Shown in pieces: positions 33,830 through 41,031 of a stretch of DNA of 41,031 bases (the stretch's first letter is position 1; each line of letters starts with the position of its first letter). This DNA comes from Actinomycetes bacterium. Lineage in GTDB: Bacteria; Actinomycetota; Actinomycetes; Streptosporangiales; Streptosporangiaceae. Under the pieces are notes generated by a model, which did not search any database, was not told where the DNA came from, and saw only the letters and a program-made list of their open reading frames with translations. A program made the translations under genes and the position numbers. The DNA is taken from assembly GCA_025964575.1 (NCBI GenBank), contig JAOPYO010000380.1:1-41031 (forward strand), read 5' to 3'.

Positions 33830-34215
33830 GGGCCCAACCTCCTCACCGCCTCATGGGCTGCGGTCGAAGCGTCTCAAGCATCGTCTGCTGTGACCACACC
33901 CGGGCCGCCTGCCACGCGGGGCCTCATTGTGCCATGGGACGCATGCGTCTCTGGGATCCTCCGTGTATTCGGGCACGGTCCGGCCAGCTGGGGATGATCA
34001 CAGATGTCTGCCCGTCGGGCTCGACCTGCGCTAACGACCTGTCTCCAGGTTGTGGGCGATCCCACACCGACTCCGCCCGAGCGGGATATGTGCCCGCCGG
34101 CTCGATCGGGTCGGTACCGGCCGTACCCGGATCCAGCAGCAGGGCGAGCAGTTCCCGATCGGCCGGACGGCCCGGACATGATTCGTGACGGATCACTCTC
34201 ACTCGGCTCGGCGGG
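33830..34215. other. Gap between the subtilase gene and kinase 2
   Basis: No convincing gene, RNA or terminator was seen in these 386 bases. A minus-strand frame at 33924-34202 (about 92 codons, starting 13 bases past the kinase stop) has only moderately coding-like base use and no recognisable family; it is left uncalled. The leftward subtilase promoter should lie near 33830-33900. Confidence 0.4.
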
Positions 34216-36378
34216 CTACTTGATCACCAGGCTGTCGAGGATCTTCTTGGTGCGATCGGTGGCGTCGGTCTGCCTGATCCGGATCCAGACGCCGAACTTG
34301 CCGCCGGTGTCGGTCAGCCCGACCTCGGTGACCGACGGCGTGCCGGTCTTGCAGGCGGTGTAGTGGGTGACCGTGCCCTTCAGCGTGCCGCGGTTGTACG
34401 GCTCCGGTTGCCCCTTGGTGCACTGGGGGTGGGAGGCGGCCCTGACCGGCGGCAGCTTCCCTGCGGCGACATCGGTGGTCAGCCCGACGAAGACCCCTGG
34501 GGCCGTCCCGGCGTTGCGGAACTGCGGGACGCTCGGGGTGGCGCGCAGAACCGGCTCCTGCTTCGTGTCGGCCAACCCAACACTGGACGGCAGCCAGGTC
34601 GGCTCCGGCCCCTTCGGCCACTCCTTGGGCACTGTCACGGTGATCCGGCCGGAGGTATCGGTGACGGTGACGGAGTTCGGATCCGGGGTCGGCGTCTTGG
34701 TGCCAGGCTTCTTGCCGTTGCCGGAGAAGAGGGTGCCGATCAGCAGGCCGGCGATGCTGGCGATCGCCAGGACGCCGATCGCGATGCCGATGGGAATGAT
34801 CAGCTTTTTCCGCTTGCCGCCGGTGCCCCCTCCGACGGGGGGCCCTCCACCAGGTGGCCGTCCGCCAGGCGGAGGCCCGCCGTAGGGCGGCCCGCCGTGC
34901 TGGAGCCCGCCGTGGGGCGGGCCGCCGGGAGGCAGCCTGCTGCCGATGTACGGGGTCGCGTCGGAAGGCCCTGGCGGACCATCGGCAGCGGTGCGCTCGC
35001 TGTCCTGGGGGAAGCGGGCCGGCCCTCCCTGGCCGCCGGGGAGTTGCCCCGGAGAGAAGATCGCCGTTTTGCCGTCCTCCCCGCCAGGCGTGGTGCGCAT
35101 GTCGTCGGGGTTCGTCCCCGGGTCGAGCCTGGTGCGGGCGTCATCGGGTGGTGGTCGCTGGGGCTCACGGAAGCCCGGCGGTACGCGTACCTCCGCTGTC
35201 CTGATGTCATCGGGCGATCCGGGCGTCGGCGGCTGGCCGTACGCCTGGGGTGGTGGCCCGCCGGGCGGCCGGCCCGGGCCGCCCGCCTGCTGGTCGTACC
35301 CAGGGCGTTGGATGGCCTGGGTGGCGTCCTCCTCGGGTTCGGCCTGCGGCGCGGGACGCTCCGGCACCGGGCCCTGAACCTGTGGCACGTCGGCGGCGGT
35401 CATCGGAGCCGGCGGTGTTCGCGCGCCGAACGGGATGTCCCGGTCCGGGCCCGTGGGGCCGGCGGACTCATAGGAATGGCTCGGTGGCGTGCCGGGCGGA
35501 ACCATGGGCGTGCCCTCCACCCGGGTGGCGTCGTCCGCCGGTCCGTGGGAGGGGTACGGCGGGCCCTCGCCCGGCCGGGGTGCCTCCGTGGGCCTGAGCG
35601 TGGAGAGTGCCTGTGCGAAGGCCTCCGCCGTCGGCCAGCGCTTCTCCCGGTCCGCCTCCAGAGCACGGAGGATGATCTCGTCGAACGCGGGGCCCAGCTC
35701 CGGCTTCAGCTGACTCGGGGTGATCTTCACGGGGGCCGGCCCGGGCGGCCGTCCGGTGAGCAGATGGAAGGTCAGCGCGCCCAGACCGTATACGTCGGCC
35801 CGGACGTCCAGTCCGCCGCCGAACTTGGCCTGCTCGGGCGACATGTATCCGGGAGTTCCGACCGGCAGGGTGAAGGCACCGGAGGCGTGCGCCAGCGCCT
35901 TGGCCAGGCCCAGGTCCGCGATGAGCAGCCGTTCGGTCCCGTCGGATGCGGTCTGGAACAGCACGTTGGAGGGCTTGAGGTCTCGGTGGATGACGCCCAG
36001 CCGGTTGATGACCTCGACGCCATAGGCGATCTCCTCGGCTATCGCAATGGCTTCGCTGACCGGAAGTGGCCGTTCTCGCATCCGTTCGGCGAGCGTGCCG
36101 CGGTCCGCGTAGGACATGACGAAGTACGGGCGGCCGTCGGTCAGTTCACCGATGTCATGGACCCGTACGAGCCGCTCAGAGTCGGCCCGCCGCAGGATGC
36201 GGGCCTCCTCCAGGAAGCGATTACGTACGTCCAGGTCATCCAGGAGGCTACCGGCCAGCACTTTGATCGCCACCGGCGCCTCGAGGACTTCGTCGTGCGC
36301 GAGCCAGACCGAGGCGAACGCCCCGGAGCCCAAGACACGATCTATTCGATAGCGACCGACTGATGATGGGATGGACAC
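34216..36378 (-). CDS. Receptor-type Ser/Thr protein kinase 2
   Basis: A 720-residue kinase: Gly-rich loop VLGSGAFASVW (15-25), Lys39 (VAIKVL), HRDLKPSN (131-138), a DLG rather than DFG magnesium motif (155-157) and GTPGYMSPEQ. Residues about 265-520 are a low-complexity Pro/Gly/Asp linker with GGPP repeats. One membrane helix is at about 525-552, followed by an outer domain of about 165 residues. The start is GTG 36376-36378 with no strong ribosome binding site. It is divergent from an ECF sigma factor gene 48 bases away, hinting at kinase control of that factor. Confidence 0.93.
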   Translation of the reverse strand: MSIPSSVGRYRIDRVLGSGAFASVWLAHDEVLEAPVAIKVLAGSLLDDLDVRNRFLEEARILRRADSERLVRVHDIGELTDGRPYFVMSYADRGTLAERMRERPLPVSEAIAIAEEIAYGVEVINRLGVIHRDLKPSNVLFQTASDGTERLLIADLGLAKALAHASGAFTLPVGTPGYMSPEQAKFGGGLDVRADVYGLGALTFHLLTGRPPGPAPVKITPSQLKPELGPAFDEIILRALEADREKRWPTAEAFAQALSTLRPTEAPRPGEGPPYPSHGPADDATRVEGTPMVPPGTPPSHSYESAGPTGPDRDIPFGARTPPAPMTAADVPQVQGPVPERPAPQAEPEEDATQAIQRPGYDQQAGGPGRPPGGPPPQAYGQPPTPGSPDDIRTAEVRVPPGFREPQRPPPDDARTRLDPGTNPDDMRTTPGGEDGKTAIFSPGQLPGGQGGPARFPQDSERTAADGPPGPSDATPYIGSRLPPGGPPHGGLQHGGPPYGGPPPGGRPPGGGPPVGGGTGGKRKKLIIPIGIAIGVLAIASIAGLLIGTLFSGNGKKPGTKTPTPDPNSVTVTDTSGRITVTVPKEWPKGPEPTWLPSSVGLADTKQEPVLRATPSVPQFRNAGTAPGVFVGLTTDVAAGKLPPVRAASHPQCTKGQPEPYNRGTLKGTVTHYTACKTGTPSVTEVGLTDTGGKFGVWIRIRQTDATDRTKKILDSLVIK

Positions 36379-36408
36379 ACCCGTATCATGCCCAACAACG
36401 GGGTGTGT
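36375..36408. promoter_or_regulatory. Inverted repeat between kinase 2 and the sigma factor gene
   Basis: ACACACCC (36375-36382) faces GGGTGTGT (36401-36408) across 18 bases, overlapping the kinase start codon and lying 18 bases before the sigma factor gene. It could be a shared operator. Confidence 0.3.
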
Positions 36409-36426
36409 GTGTGAGGGCGAGGCGGC

Positions 36427-36978
36427 ATGGCGTTCAACGAAGAGACCGAGGAACTGGCCCTGAAGGCGTCACGAGGGGACCAAACTGCCCTGAACGGGTT
36501 GCTCCGGAAGATCGAGCCTGACGTGCTGCGGCATGCCTCAAGGTTCCTGCCTTGCAGGCAGGACGCCGAGGAGGCCTGCCAGGACGCGCTGCTCCAGGTG
36601 GCACGCAACATCCACCGGTTCGAGGGCCGCTCACGGTTCAGCACCTGGTTGCACGTGGTGGTGGCCAACTCCTCCCGATCGACCTACCGGTCGCTCAAGC
36701 GACGCTCGGTGGAGCAGGCGGGGGAGTTGCCTCAGCAGCGCCCCGACCCGCGCCGGACGAGCGTGATCGCCGGGTCGCGGGTGGACATCCTCGACGCGAT
36801 GGAGGACCTGGAGGCGCGTAAGCCGGATCTGATCCAGGCACTCGTGCTGCGGGACGTCTCGCAACTGGAGTACTCCGAGATCGCCGATCAGCTCGGCCTG
36901 CCGCTGGGCACGGTCAAGTCCAGGATCCATGAGGCGCGCAAGCAGGTTCGGCAGACCCTGGGCGAGTCGTATTCCTAG
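36427..36978 (+). CDS. ECF-type RNA polymerase sigma factor
   Basis: A 183-residue sigma-70 family factor with regions 2 and 4 only. Region 2 includes FLPCRQDAEEACQDALLQVARNIHRFEGRSRFSTWLHVVVAN. Region 4 has the helix-turn-helix YSEIADQLGLPLGTVKSRIHEARKQVRQTLG. No anti-sigma gene is adjacent; the divergent neighbour is a Ser/Thr kinase. The start is ATG 36427-36429, shortly after GAGG. A 40-base palindrome follows the stop. Confidence 0.93.
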   Translation: MAFNEETEELALKASRGDQTALNGLLRKIEPDVLRHASRFLPCRQDAEEACQDALLQVARNIHRFEGRSRFSTWLHVVVANSSRSTYRSLKRRSVEQAGELPQQRPDPRRTSVIAGSRVDILDAMEDLEARKPDLIQALVLRDVSQLEYSEIADQLGLPLGTVKSRIHEARKQVRQTLGESYS

Positions 36979-36980
36979 GC

Positions 36981-37020
36981 ACCGGCTGCTGACCTGCGCA
37001 AGCGCAGGTCAGCAGCCGGT
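36981..37020 (+). terminator. Long palindromic terminator after the sigma factor gene
   Basis: 19-base arms are perfectly inverted: ACCGGCTGCTGACCTGCGC (36981-36999) and its inverse (37002-37020), with only AA between. It begins two bases after the stop codon. No T-run follows. Confidence 0.85.
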
Positions 37021-37086
37021 CAGGAATGAGCAAGTCTGTAGGCAGTTCTAAGACGTCGCTCGTCCTGAGCGCCGACCATCGTCGGC

Positions 37087-38106
37087 ATGGCCGCTAACAG
37101 TGATCGACCGATCTTCGTCGTGGGCTGCCCGCGTTCGGGTACGACAATGTTGCAGCTGATGCTGCACTCCCATCCGAGGATCGCCATCCCCCCTGAGACC
37201 CGTTTCGTGGTGACCGCCTACGAACGGCGGCGGGACTTCGGTGATCTGGAGGACCCCGCCAAGCGGAGAGCCCTGGCGGAGTGGATCGTCGGCCGCCGGG
37301 AGACGAAGTTCCACGACCTCGGCCTCGACCCCGAGCTGGTCACCGAGGCGATCGTTACAGGCCCGCCAACGCTCGGTGCGGCCCTCGGCGCCGTCTTCCA
37401 GGCCTACGCCCGCCGCTTCGGCAAGCCCCGGTGGGGGGACAAGCGACCCACCTACATCCAGCACCTGGACGGGCTGCTGCGGCTCTTCCCGGACGCGCAG
37501 GTGGTGCATCTGATCCGGGACGGCAGGGACTGCGTCGCCTCTCTCAAGGAGATGTCCTGGTACAAACGGGATGCCTTCCACGCGACCGCCACGTGGACGC
37601 AGGCGATCGACCTGGGCCGCCGGGCGGCCGCCCGGCTCGGCCCGGACTCCTACTACCAGTTGCAGTACGAGCACCTCGTCGACAACCCGGCCGGGGAGTT
37701 GCGCCGACTGTGCGCCTTCCTGGGGGAGGACTACGACTCGCAGATGACCCAGCCCCAGCGGATCGCCGGTAGCGCCGTACCGCCGCAGAAGAGGTGGCAC
37801 CAGCGCACCAAGGCCGCGGTCAATTCCAGCCGCGTCGGCTCGTGGAACGCCCGCCTGGAGCCCTGGGAGATCGCGCTCGCCGAGACCGTGATGGGCCGGC
37901 GGCTCCAGGACCACGGTTATGAGCTGACCGGAGCACCGCGCCCGCCGGCCGCGCACCTCGCCACGTTCGCTCGCGTCACCGCCGATCGCAAGCTCGTGGC
38001 GAGCAAACGCGCCGTACGGGACCGCTGGGACCGCAGGCGGGAGCCCAACCCCGTGGCGCTAGTCCAGGTCGGCGATCTGGTCGGCGAACCACTGCTGCGG
38101 CGGTAG
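37087..38106 (+). CDS. PAPS-dependent sulfotransferase family protein
   Basis: A 339-residue protein with the PAPS-binding signatures of sulfotransferases: the 5'-phosphosulfate loop CPRSGTTMLQLML at 14-26 and the 3'-phosphate motif VVHLIRDGRDCVASL. It also has WGDKRPTYIQHLD and YYQLQYEHLVDNPAGELRRLCAFLG. It should move sulfate from PAPS to a hydroxyl or amino acceptor, perhaps a glycolipid or trehalose-type sugar given the adjacent otsA, but that is a guess. The start is ATG 37087-37089 with no clear ribosome binding site. Its last 48 bases overlap the convergent otsA gene. Confidence 0.9.
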   Translation: MAANSDRPIFVVGCPRSGTTMLQLMLHSHPRIAIPPETRFVVTAYERRRDFGDLEDPAKRRALAEWIVGRRETKFHDLGLDPELVTEAIVTGPPTLGAALGAVFQAYARRFGKPRWGDKRPTYIQHLDGLLRLFPDAQVVHLIRDGRDCVASLKEMSWYKRDAFHATATWTQAIDLGRRAAARLGPDSYYQLQYEHLVDNPAGELRRLCAFLGEDYDSQMTQPQRIAGSAVPPQKRWHQRTKAAVNSSRVGSWNARLEPWEIALAETVMGRRLQDHGYELTGAPRPPAAHLATFARVTADRKLVASKRAVRDRWDRRREPNPVALVQVGDLVGEPLLRR

Positions 38107-39498
38107 CGCGGTGGCGGCCTCGACGAGCCGCTCGCAGCGGGCCGCCCGCTCGTCCCGTGGTGTCAGCAGCGCCTGGTGCAGCGTCTCGGCGGTCTGTGAG
38201 ACGTCGTACGGGTTGATCATCAGAGCGTCCTCGTCCAACTCCGCGGCAGCGCCCGCCTCTCGGGAGAGGACGAGCGCGCAACCATGCTCGGAGAGCACCG
38301 GCCCCTCCTTGGCGACCAGGTTCATGCCGTCCCGGATCGGGTTGACCAGGAGGACATCGGCCAGGCAATAGGCGGCCAGGGAACGTGGATAGTCGTCGTC
38401 GACCTGAAGGATCAAGGGCTGCCAGCCCGGGGTGGCGAACTCGTCGTTGATCTCGGCGGCGATCCGCTGTACCGCGACGGTGTAGTCGCGGTACTCCTGC
38501 AGATCCTGCCGGGACGGGTAGGCGAAGGCCAGGTGCACCACCCGCTCACGCCATTCCGGATGGTTGACCAGCAGCTCCCAGTAGGCGGCCAGACCTCGCA
38601 CGATGTTCTTGGACAGTTCGGTCCGGTCGATCCGCACGATCAGCTGCCGGTCACCCACCTGTTCGCGCAGCGCCTGCTTGCGGGCGATCACGTCCGGCTC
38701 CGCGGCTCTGGCCCGCAGCTCGGGGCCGTCGACGCCCAGCCCGTGTACCCCGATCTTGGTGACCCTGCCCTGGTGGGTGACCGAGTTCGCGAGCCGGTCG
38801 ACCTTGGCGGACAGGAAGGTTTCACAGCAGTCGAGGAACGCCTTGGCCCAGCGCTCGGCCAGGAATCCGGCATGATCGGCGCCGAGGATGCCCTCCAGCA
38901 CCTGCACGCCGATGTCGTCGGGCAACAGCCGGTAGTACTCCGGGGGCGCCCATGGCGTGTGCGAGAAGTGCGCGATCTTCAGATCCGGTCGTCTCTCCCG
39001 AAGCATCTGCGGTGCCAGCGACAGGTGGTAGTCCTGGATCGCCACCTTGGCCCCCGGTGCCGCGTCGTGGCCGAGCGCATCGGCGAAGGCCGCGTTGTAC
39101 GCCTCGTACGACTGCCAGTCGCGGCGCGAGCGGGCGTCGAAGAACGGCACGTTGGGAGTGTCGTACAGCAGATGGTGGACGAACCACAACGTCGAGTTGG
39201 CGACCGCGTTGTAGGCCCGCTGGAAGGTCGCCTCCGGAATGTCCAGCATCCGTACCGAGGCACCGCCGATGTCGTAGCCCGCGTGGTCCAAGCGGCCATC
39301 GGGCGCCAGCCGTACGGCCGTGCGGTCCGCCTCCGACAGCGCCGCACACACCCAGATCACATCGGTTTCACTGGCCACCGAGGCCAGCCCGGATACCAGC
39401 CCGCCGCCGCCGCGGCGCATCGTCAGCGCACCGTCGTCGGACAGTGAGAAAGACACCGGACCGCGGTTGGACGCGACAAGAACCTGCGTGTCAGTCAT
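38059..39498 (-). CDS. otsA: Trehalose-6-phosphate synthase (GT20 family)
   Basis: It should join UDP- or GDP-glucose to glucose 6-phosphate. The 479-residue product has the GT20 N-terminal loop RRGGGGLVSGL, YDTPNVPFF, the IQDYHLSLAPQMLRERRPDLKIAHFSHTPWAPPE region, and a late LLVNPIRDGMNLVAKEG with the donor-binding acids. The usual DRLDYSKG motif is replaced by DRTELSKN, as in a sub-group of actinobacterial enzymes, so the exact acceptor should be treated with care; pseudo-glycosyltransferases are related. The start is ATG 39496-39498 (MTDTQVLVASNRGP). otsB is about 11 kb away. Confidence 0.88.
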   Translation of the reverse strand: MTDTQVLVASNRGPVSFSLSDDGALTMRRGGGGLVSGLASVASETDVIWVCAALSEADRTAVRLAPDGRLDHAGYDIGGASVRMLDIPEATFQRAYNAVANSTLWFVHHLLYDTPNVPFFDARSRRDWQSYEAYNAAFADALGHDAAPGAKVAIQDYHLSLAPQMLRERRPDLKIAHFSHTPWAPPEYYRLLPDDIGVQVLEGILGADHAGFLAERWAKAFLDCCETFLSAKVDRLANSVTHQGRVTKIGVHGLGVDGPELRARAAEPDVIARKQALREQVGDRQLIVRIDRTELSKNIVRGLAAYWELLVNHPEWRERVVHLAFAYPSRQDLQEYRDYTVAVQRIAAEINDEFATPGWQPLILQVDDDYPRSLAAYCLADVLLVNPIRDGMNLVAKEGPVLSEHGCALVLSREAGAAAELDEDALMINPYDVSQTAETLHQALLTPRDERAARCERLVEAATALPPQQWFADQIADLD

Positions 39499-39602
39499 GC
39501 GGCAGTTTTGCATGACCGCTCTCGATCACTCTTGTACGGGTGGGCAAGAACTCGTACTCGTGTTTCCAAACTCGGCTGAGCAGCGTTTTCTCGAAGCCAG
39601 AA

Positions 39603-39638
39603 CACCTGCCGCAGCCCATGCTCGGGCCGCGGCAGGTG
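39603..39638 (-). terminator. Terminator after propeller paralogue B
   Basis: CACCTGCCGC faces GCGGCAGGTG, with an inner GCCC/GGGC pairing and a six-base loop, 13 bases past the stop of the leftward gene. Confidence 0.75.
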
Positions 39639-39651
39639 AACGTCAGGTCAG

Positions 39652-40764
39652 TCAGCTGCCAAGGCGGAGGATCGGGCCGCGCTGCGGTCCGTAATCGTTG
39701 TCCAGGGTCTCGACTCCCCAGAGGGAGGCCCTGTGCGGGATCGGGATCAGCGCGTTCACCTGGGCGATGGACCCCTTAGGCGCGGGGGCGGCGACGCTGG
39801 TCCACGTACCGCTCGTGCTCTGCTCGCCGAAAAGGCCGTGCTTGCTGAAAAGGCCGTGCTTGCTGAAAACAAAGTGGTGCAGACGGCCGTCGGTGCCCGA
39901 TGCCCAGATGCCACCGTGACCATCCGGGGCGACCGAGATCAGATCCGTGGCGATCCCCTTGGGGCTGTGGTCACGCCACCGTACGCCGTCCCAGTGCAGG
40001 GCCACTGCGGTGTTCTTCTTCGTGGGTGGGGAGAAGGCGCCGCCGACCACCCACACGTCCTTGGAATTCCGCGCGGACAGGCCACTGAAGCTCCGTCCCG
40101 ACGGGGTGGACGGCTTGGCCTGCACCTTCCAGGCCTTGCCGTTCCAGCGCAGGATGCAGGGCTTTCCGTTCAGCTCGCCGGCCGCCCAGATGTTTCGGGA
40201 CGACACGGCGCTCATCACGTCGAGCTTCGCGGGGGTCTTCACCGTTGCCCAGGTGTGCCCGTTGAAGTGGCGCACCTGGGTGTGCCGCTCGTCGGACGCG
40301 ACCACGCTCCAGACGTTCTTGGAGCTCAGGGCGAGCACGGAGGGCACGACGGGGAAGTCGGCGGGCACCGTGCGTTTCCACGCCACCTTCCAGGCCTTGC
40401 CGTTCCAGTGCAGGACGTAGGACTTGTCCGGAAGGGCGCTCGCGCCGACCCAGACGTTCGTGGAGGAGGTCGCGCTGACCGTCTCCGGGATGATCCGTGG
40501 TGACGTCTTGGGGAATGCGACCGCCTTCCAGCTCGAGCCGTTCCAGTGCTGGACGAGCGGTTGTGTGGCGTCACCGGTGTAGCCGACCGCCCAGGCGTTC
40601 TTCGCGCTGACGGCCGAGATCGCGGTGACATGACGGTTGGCGGTGGACTGAACGACCCGCCAGCCCGCGGTGCTCGCGGACGCGGTGGGGATGGCGGCGG
40701 GGATGAGGGTGATGGTGAGGGCTGCGGCGAACGCTCCAGACAGAGCGTTTCGGGCGAGGGGCAT
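39652..40764 (-). CDS. Secreted WNG-repeat protein, probable beta-propeller (paralogue B)
   Basis: A 370-residue protein with a signal peptide (LARNALSGAFAAALTITLIPAAIPTASA). The mature part has six or so units with the pattern KNAWAVG, LVQHWNGSSWKAV, TNVWVGA, VLHWNGKAWKVAW, KNVWSVV and KDVWVVG, the same as the protein at 1429-2490. Near the end, an 18-base tandem duplication gives FSKHGLFSKHGL. The start is ATG 40762-40764; the ribosome binding site is weak (GGGAG at twelve bases). Function is unknown; the two paralogues bracket the window. Confidence 0.75.
   Translation of the reverse strand: MPLARNALSGAFAAALTITLIPAAIPTASASTAGWRVVQSTANRHVTAISAVSAKNAWAVGYTGDATQPLVQHWNGSSWKAVAFPKTSPRIIPETVSATSSTNVWVGASALPDKSYVLHWNGKAWKVAWKRTVPADFPVVPSVLALSSKNVWSVVASDERHTQVRHFNGHTWATVKTPAKLDVMSAVSSRNIWAAGELNGKPCILRWNGKAWKVQAKPSTPSGRSFSGLSARNSKDVWVVGGAFSPPTKKNTAVALHWDGVRWRDHSPKGIATDLISVAPDGHGGIWASGTDGRLHHFVFSKHGLFSKHGLFGEQSTSGTWTSVAAPAPKGSIAQVNALIPIPHRASLWGVETLDNDYGPQRGPILRLGS
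39830..39865. repeat. 18-base tandem duplication in propeller B
   Basis: Two exact copies of AAAAGGCCGTGCTTGCTG, in frame, double the peptide FSKHGL. Confidence 0.9.
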
Positions 40765-40932
40765 GTGGTTTGAGACTCCCGTGGGACAGGGGGGTCGAGC
40801 GGGGATCATGAAAGTGAACCATCACGGTGGCCTGGTGGCCAGCCCTATGGCGCACGCACGCCGCGCGAACCTGTCCTCAAGGGCTGGGACCGGTCCATCA
40901 AGTCACCGGTCAGATGATGTAAAGTCGCGCCT

Positions 40933-41031
40933 ACAACTTCATATTGCTCAACCAGAGGGGTGCAGCGGACACGTGGCCCACTAGGGCCGTTCCACGGGCA
41001 CCCTCACACAACTTCATATTGCTCAACCAGA
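40933..41031. CRISPR. Possible start of a CRISPR array, truncated by the window edge
   Basis: A 24-base sequence beginning ACAACTTCATATTGCT occurs exactly at 40933-40956 and 41008-41031, a period of 75 bases. The bases before the two copies differ, so 40933 is a true boundary. The right-hand limit of the repeat cannot be seen because the window ends inside copy 2. A repeat of about 36-37 with spacers of about 38 would fit several CRISPR subtypes. A 75-base tandem duplication remains possible. No cas gene is in the window. The gap from 40765 to 40932 holds nothing else recognised. Confidence 0.4.

Noticed and set aside
33924..34202. Possible 92-codon gene after kinase 2
   Set aside because: Base use is only partly coding-like, and there is no family and no clear start site. 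Mentioned in the gap entry but not called.
34363..36363. Long plus-strand open frame of 666 codons opposite kinase 2
   Set aside because: It is the mirror of a certain kinase gene; its translation is Arg/Gly/Pro-rich low complexity with no family features.

Overview
The window comes from a high-GC actinobacterium. The evidence is frequent GTG and TTG starts, a mycothiol glycosyltransferase (mshA), a SenX3/RegX3-PhoU phosphate module, CarD, two receptor-type Ser/Thr protein kinases, and DUF2637, DUF3263 and DUF6585 proteins. The gene mix fits the Streptosporangiales best, but that placement is an inference. No rRNA genes and no complete insertion sequence were seen.

Layout. 1-4950: an edge fragment, a remnant of an MFS transporter, a DUF347-type membrane protein, a secreted propeller-like protein, a Tat-exported phosphoesterase (phospholipase C family) and an SDR oxidoreductase. 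5080-7825: mshA, a YbjN-like gene and phosphoglycerate mutase; mshA has a sigma-R-like promoter. 7836-10711: ispF and carD (without ispD), a membrane-anchored protein and an LpqE-like lipoprotein. 10787-14530: a TetR regulator, an integrase remnant, then regX3-senX3 divergent from phoU. 14546-18523: homogentisate catabolism (fah and hmgA) split by a DUF2637 protein. 18622-23628: a DUF6585 protein translationally coupled to cysS, a stand-alone Clp-N protein, an rRNA 2'-O-methyltransferase and an aldo/keto reductase. 23757-24748: tRNA-Thr(TGT) and a PadR regulator with an operator-like palindrome. 24766-29156: Ser/Thr kinase 1, otsB, DUF3263 and a CaCA-type antiporter. 29165-31417: a MarR/MFS divergent pair. 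31514-33829: a mycosin-like subtilase interrupted by an in-frame TGA. 34216-36978: Ser/Thr kinase 2 divergent from an ECF sigma factor. 37087-40764: a sulfotransferase, otsA and a second propeller-like protein. 40933-41031: the first two units of a possible CRISPR array, cut by the window edge.

How the genes fit together. Two blocks known from mycobacteria (mshA-ybjN-gpm-senX3-regX3-phoU, and ispF-carD-lpqE-cysS-trmH) are interleaved here. otsA and otsB supply trehalose synthesis from separate loci. fah and hmgA carry out two of the three steps that follow homogentisate; maleylacetoacetate isomerase is missing from the window.

The most unusual signals are three copies of a roughly 65-75 bp element with inverted ends, each placed just after a stop codon (6858, 10705, 31428); the repeat pair at the right edge; the interrupted subtilase; an SDR whose catalytic Lys is Gln; and a terminator hairpin lying inside the 3' end of ispF.
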